A stretch of 64,000 nt of DNA. Origin: Thiocapsa bogorovii (GTDB taxonomy: Bacteria; Pseudomonadota; Gammaproteobacteria; Chromatiales; Chromatiaceae). A model generated the notes under the pieces. That model was not told the DNA's origin, searched no databases, and was given only the letters and a program-made list of their open reading frames with translations. The stretch covers positions 3,534,001-3,598,000 of the forward strand of contig NZ_CP089309.1 of NCBI RefSeq assembly GCF_021228795.1, given 5' to 3'. Of the stretch, positions 62,285 through 64,000 are shown piece after piece (within the stretch, counting starts at the first letter, position 1; each line of letters opens with the position of its first letter). A program made the translations under genes and the position numbers.

Positions 62285-64000
62285 TTACGGCCGCTGCTTC
62301 GAACGCGGTTCCTTGCCCGATGCGTCTCCGTCGATGAGCTTATCGTCAGGCTCGATCACCTCTTCTCGAAGGAGCGACTCGATGCGATCGGCCGGTTCGG
62401 GTCGGCAGAAGAGGTAGCCTTGCGCCTCCCGGCACCCGTGAGCAATCAGGAAGGTCCTCTGATCCTCTGTTTCGACCCCTTCGGCGATAACCTGAAGACC
62501 GAGGTTCTCACCCAAGCCGATGATCGCCTTGACGATCGTTTCGGCCTGAGGTTCCGCGGGACCTCCGCTGCCGATCTCGGCGAGGAAGGAGCGGTCGATC
62601 TTGAGGGCCTGCACCGGCAATCGGTTCAAGTAGCTCAACGAGGCGTAGCCAGTCCCGAAATCATCGATCGCAAGCTTAAACCCCAAGTCGCGCAGCTCCG
62701 ACAAGACCTTGACCGCTTGGTCGATCGAGCGCATGGCGGCGCTCTCCGTGACCTCGATCTGCAAGAGCCGGGGATCGATACCGATCTCGCTCGCGGTCAT
62801 CGCGATACGGCCCGCAAGCCCGTCCTGATAGAGCTCGGTGGCGCTGAGGTTGAATGCCACCGGTACCAGAGGAACGCCGGCACTGCGCCAGGCGACGATC
62901 TGCTCGCAGACGAGTCGCACGACAATGGGTCCGACGAACAGGATCAAGCCGCTGGACTCGGCGACCGGGATGAAGCGGTCCGGCCGGATCAGCCCGAGCT
63001 CCGGATGGTTCCAGCGCACCAAGGCCTCCAAGCCCTGAATGCGGCCGGTGACGATGTCGATGCGCGGCTGGTAATGAAGAAGCAGCTCGTTGTGCTCGAT
63101 CGCGCGGCGCAGGGCCTGCTCGAGCCGAAATTGCTCCTGCAGATCATCGTTCAAGGCCGAGGTAAAGAACCGATGGAGCCCGCGGCCCTCCCGTTTTGCG
63201 CCGTGCAGTGCGGTGTCGGCATGACTGATCAGCTCTTCGGCCGTGCTCGCATCCTCCGGGTAGAGTGCGATGCCGATGCTGCAGCTCACAACGACGCCTT
63301 GCTCGCCGAGGACGATCGGTTTCGCCAAGGCGTTGTGGATCCGATCGGCAAGGCCGGAGGCATCCTCGACCTGCCGCAGGCCGGTGGCCAGGGCAATAAA
63401 GTTGTCGCCGCTGAACCGGGCGAGGGTATCCTCGTCCCGCAAGAGCGGCTGCCAGCGTTCGGACACGGCGCGCAAGAGCAGATCGCCCGCCGGGTGGCCG
63501 AGCGATTCGTTCACGGACCTCAGGTCGTCCAGGTCGATCGAGAGAAGCGCGAGAAGCGTGTCGGAATGTCGCGCGGCGATCAGGGCCTGCTCGACGCGCT
63601 CGCGCATCGATGTCCGATTGGGAAGGCCGGTGAGCGAATCGTATCGGGCTAGGTAACTGACCTGCTGCGAGAGCGCCTTGCGGTCGCTGATATCCTCCGC
63701 CAGCTTGACGTAATGAGTCACCAGGCCCTGCTCGTTGCGCAACGGAGTGATGTGGGCGTACTCCCAATAGGCCTCGCCCGACTTCTTGCGATTCTCGAAT
63801 TCCCCGGTCCAGACCTCGCCGTGTTGCAGCGTGCTCCAGATCTCCGAATCCTCATCCGCGGTGCGGGTCGTGGATCGCAGGATATCGACCGGTTGACCCA
63901 GGACCTCCTGTGGCCGATACCCGGTGCTCTCGCAGAAGCGCGCGTTGACGTATTCGATCGTCCCCGCGATGTCGGTGATCAGCACGATACTCGGGCTTTG
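62285..64000 (-). CDS. PAS-GGDEF-EAL cyclic-di-GMP protein (5' end outside window)
   Basis: The frame is open to the right edge, so the N terminus is missing; 571 residues are visible. A PAS domain (LITDIAGTIEYVNARFCESTGY) is followed by a GGDEF domain whose motif reads RFSGDNF, and an EAL domain with an intact LEALVRW motif, later IDDFGTGYASLSYL and KIDRSFL. The degenerate GGDEF suggests that it is a phosphodiesterase, possibly with GTP-binding regulation, controlled by the PAS sensor. It converges on the fasciclin gene. Confidence 0.93.
   Translation of the reverse strand, partial: QSPSIVLITDIAGTIEYVNARFCESTGYRPQEVLGQPVDILRSTTRTADEDSEIWSTLQHGEVWTGEFENRKKSGEAYWEYAHITPLRNEQGLVTHYVKLAEDISDRKALSQQVSYLARYDSLTGLPNRTSMRERVEQALIAARHSDTLLALLSIDLDDLRSVNESLGHPAGDLLLRAVSERWQPLLRDEDTLARFSGDNFIALATGLRQVEDASGLADRIHNALAKPIVLGEQGVVVSCSIGIALYPEDASTAEELISHADTALHGAKREGRGLHRFFTSALNDDLQEQFRLEQALRRAIEHNELLLHYQPRIDIVTGRIQGLEALVRWNHPELGLIRPDRFIPVAESSGLILFVGPIVVRLVCEQIVAWRSAGVPLVPVAFNLSATELYQDGLAGRIAMTASEIGIDPRLLQIEVTESAAMRSIDQAVKVLSELRDLGFKLAIDDFGTGYASLSYLNRLPVQALKIDRSFLAEIGSGGPAEPQAETIVKAIIGLGENLGLQVIAEGVETEDQRTFLIAHGCREAQGYLFCRPEPADRIESLLREEVIEPDDKLIDGDASGKEPRSKQRP

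Noticed and set aside
62420-63652. A 410-codon open frame on the plus strand
   Set aside because: It is antisense to the GGDEF-EAL gene and lacks family-like sequence.

Overview
The window is GC-rich DNA, densely coded on both strands, and most likely comes from the chromosome of a purple sulfur gammaproteobacterium (Chromatiaceae, Thiocapsa/Allochromatium-like). The evidence is a free-standing soxY-soxZ pair, a sulfide:quinone-reductase-like flavoprotein, an SbtA/SbtB bicarbonate uptake pair, opgG/opgH, the tgt-yajC-secD-secF order, and gammaproteobacterial trmJ-cysE-iscR and tesA/ybbA-ybbP neighbourhoods. The assignment to family is inferred from gene content, not from a marker phylogeny.

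Layout. 1-10.5 kb is a glucan locus: the C-terminal part of a six-hairpin glycosidase-like protein, a cytosolic GH94 phosphorylase-type protein resembling the back half of cyclic beta-1,2-glucan synthase, then opgG, an unknown overlapping gene and opgH. 10.5-14.3 kb (mostly minus strand) holds a PIN/Phd toxin-antitoxin pair, an Hsp70-family protein coupled to a DUF2760 protein, and a DUF2934 protein. 14.3-25.2 kb is a plastic accessory region. It holds an intact IS1595-family element with a perfect 8-bp target duplication, a two-gene operon for a 1464-residue secreted MACPF (perforin-like) protein and a secreted protein with a Fam20/PI4-kinase-like catalytic signature, about 1.2 kb without a convincing gene, a GNAT acetyltransferase, an internally deleted puuE pseudogene and a candidate small RNA.

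25.2-31.4 kb is housekeeping: msrA, a HAD phosphatase, tgt, yajC, secD, secF. 31.4-38.5 kb carries sbtB/sbtA, a repeat element, the SQR-like flavoprotein, and divergent tesA and ybbA-ybbP. 38.7-44.6 kb encodes surface or secreted functions: a methyltransferase, an RgpF-like protein and a large exported protein. 45-50.8 kb has a MoxR/DUF2201 pair, a BepA-type protease and soxYZ. 50.8-57.4 kb has an LpxL-type acyltransferase, a rhodanese, an HscB-like protein without the HPD motif, iscR, cysE, trmJ, suhB, a YbaK-type protein and a CarS-like membrane protein. 57.5-64 kb has a metallophosphoesterase, a GH1 beta-glucosidase coupled to a GT2 glycosyltransferase, a fasciclin protein and a partial PAS-GGDEF-EAL protein.

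Most interesting points: (1) the MACPF plus kinase-like operon, whose genes overlap by ATGA and both start with signal peptides, looks like a pore-former with its own effector; (2) a dispersed family of 85-88 bp inverted-repeat elements with TTNAANCGCG termini, five copies, two in tandem between secD and secF; (3) an HscB-like protein in which HPD reads SAN, next to iscR but without iscS/iscU. No tRNA, rRNA or CRISPR array was found.
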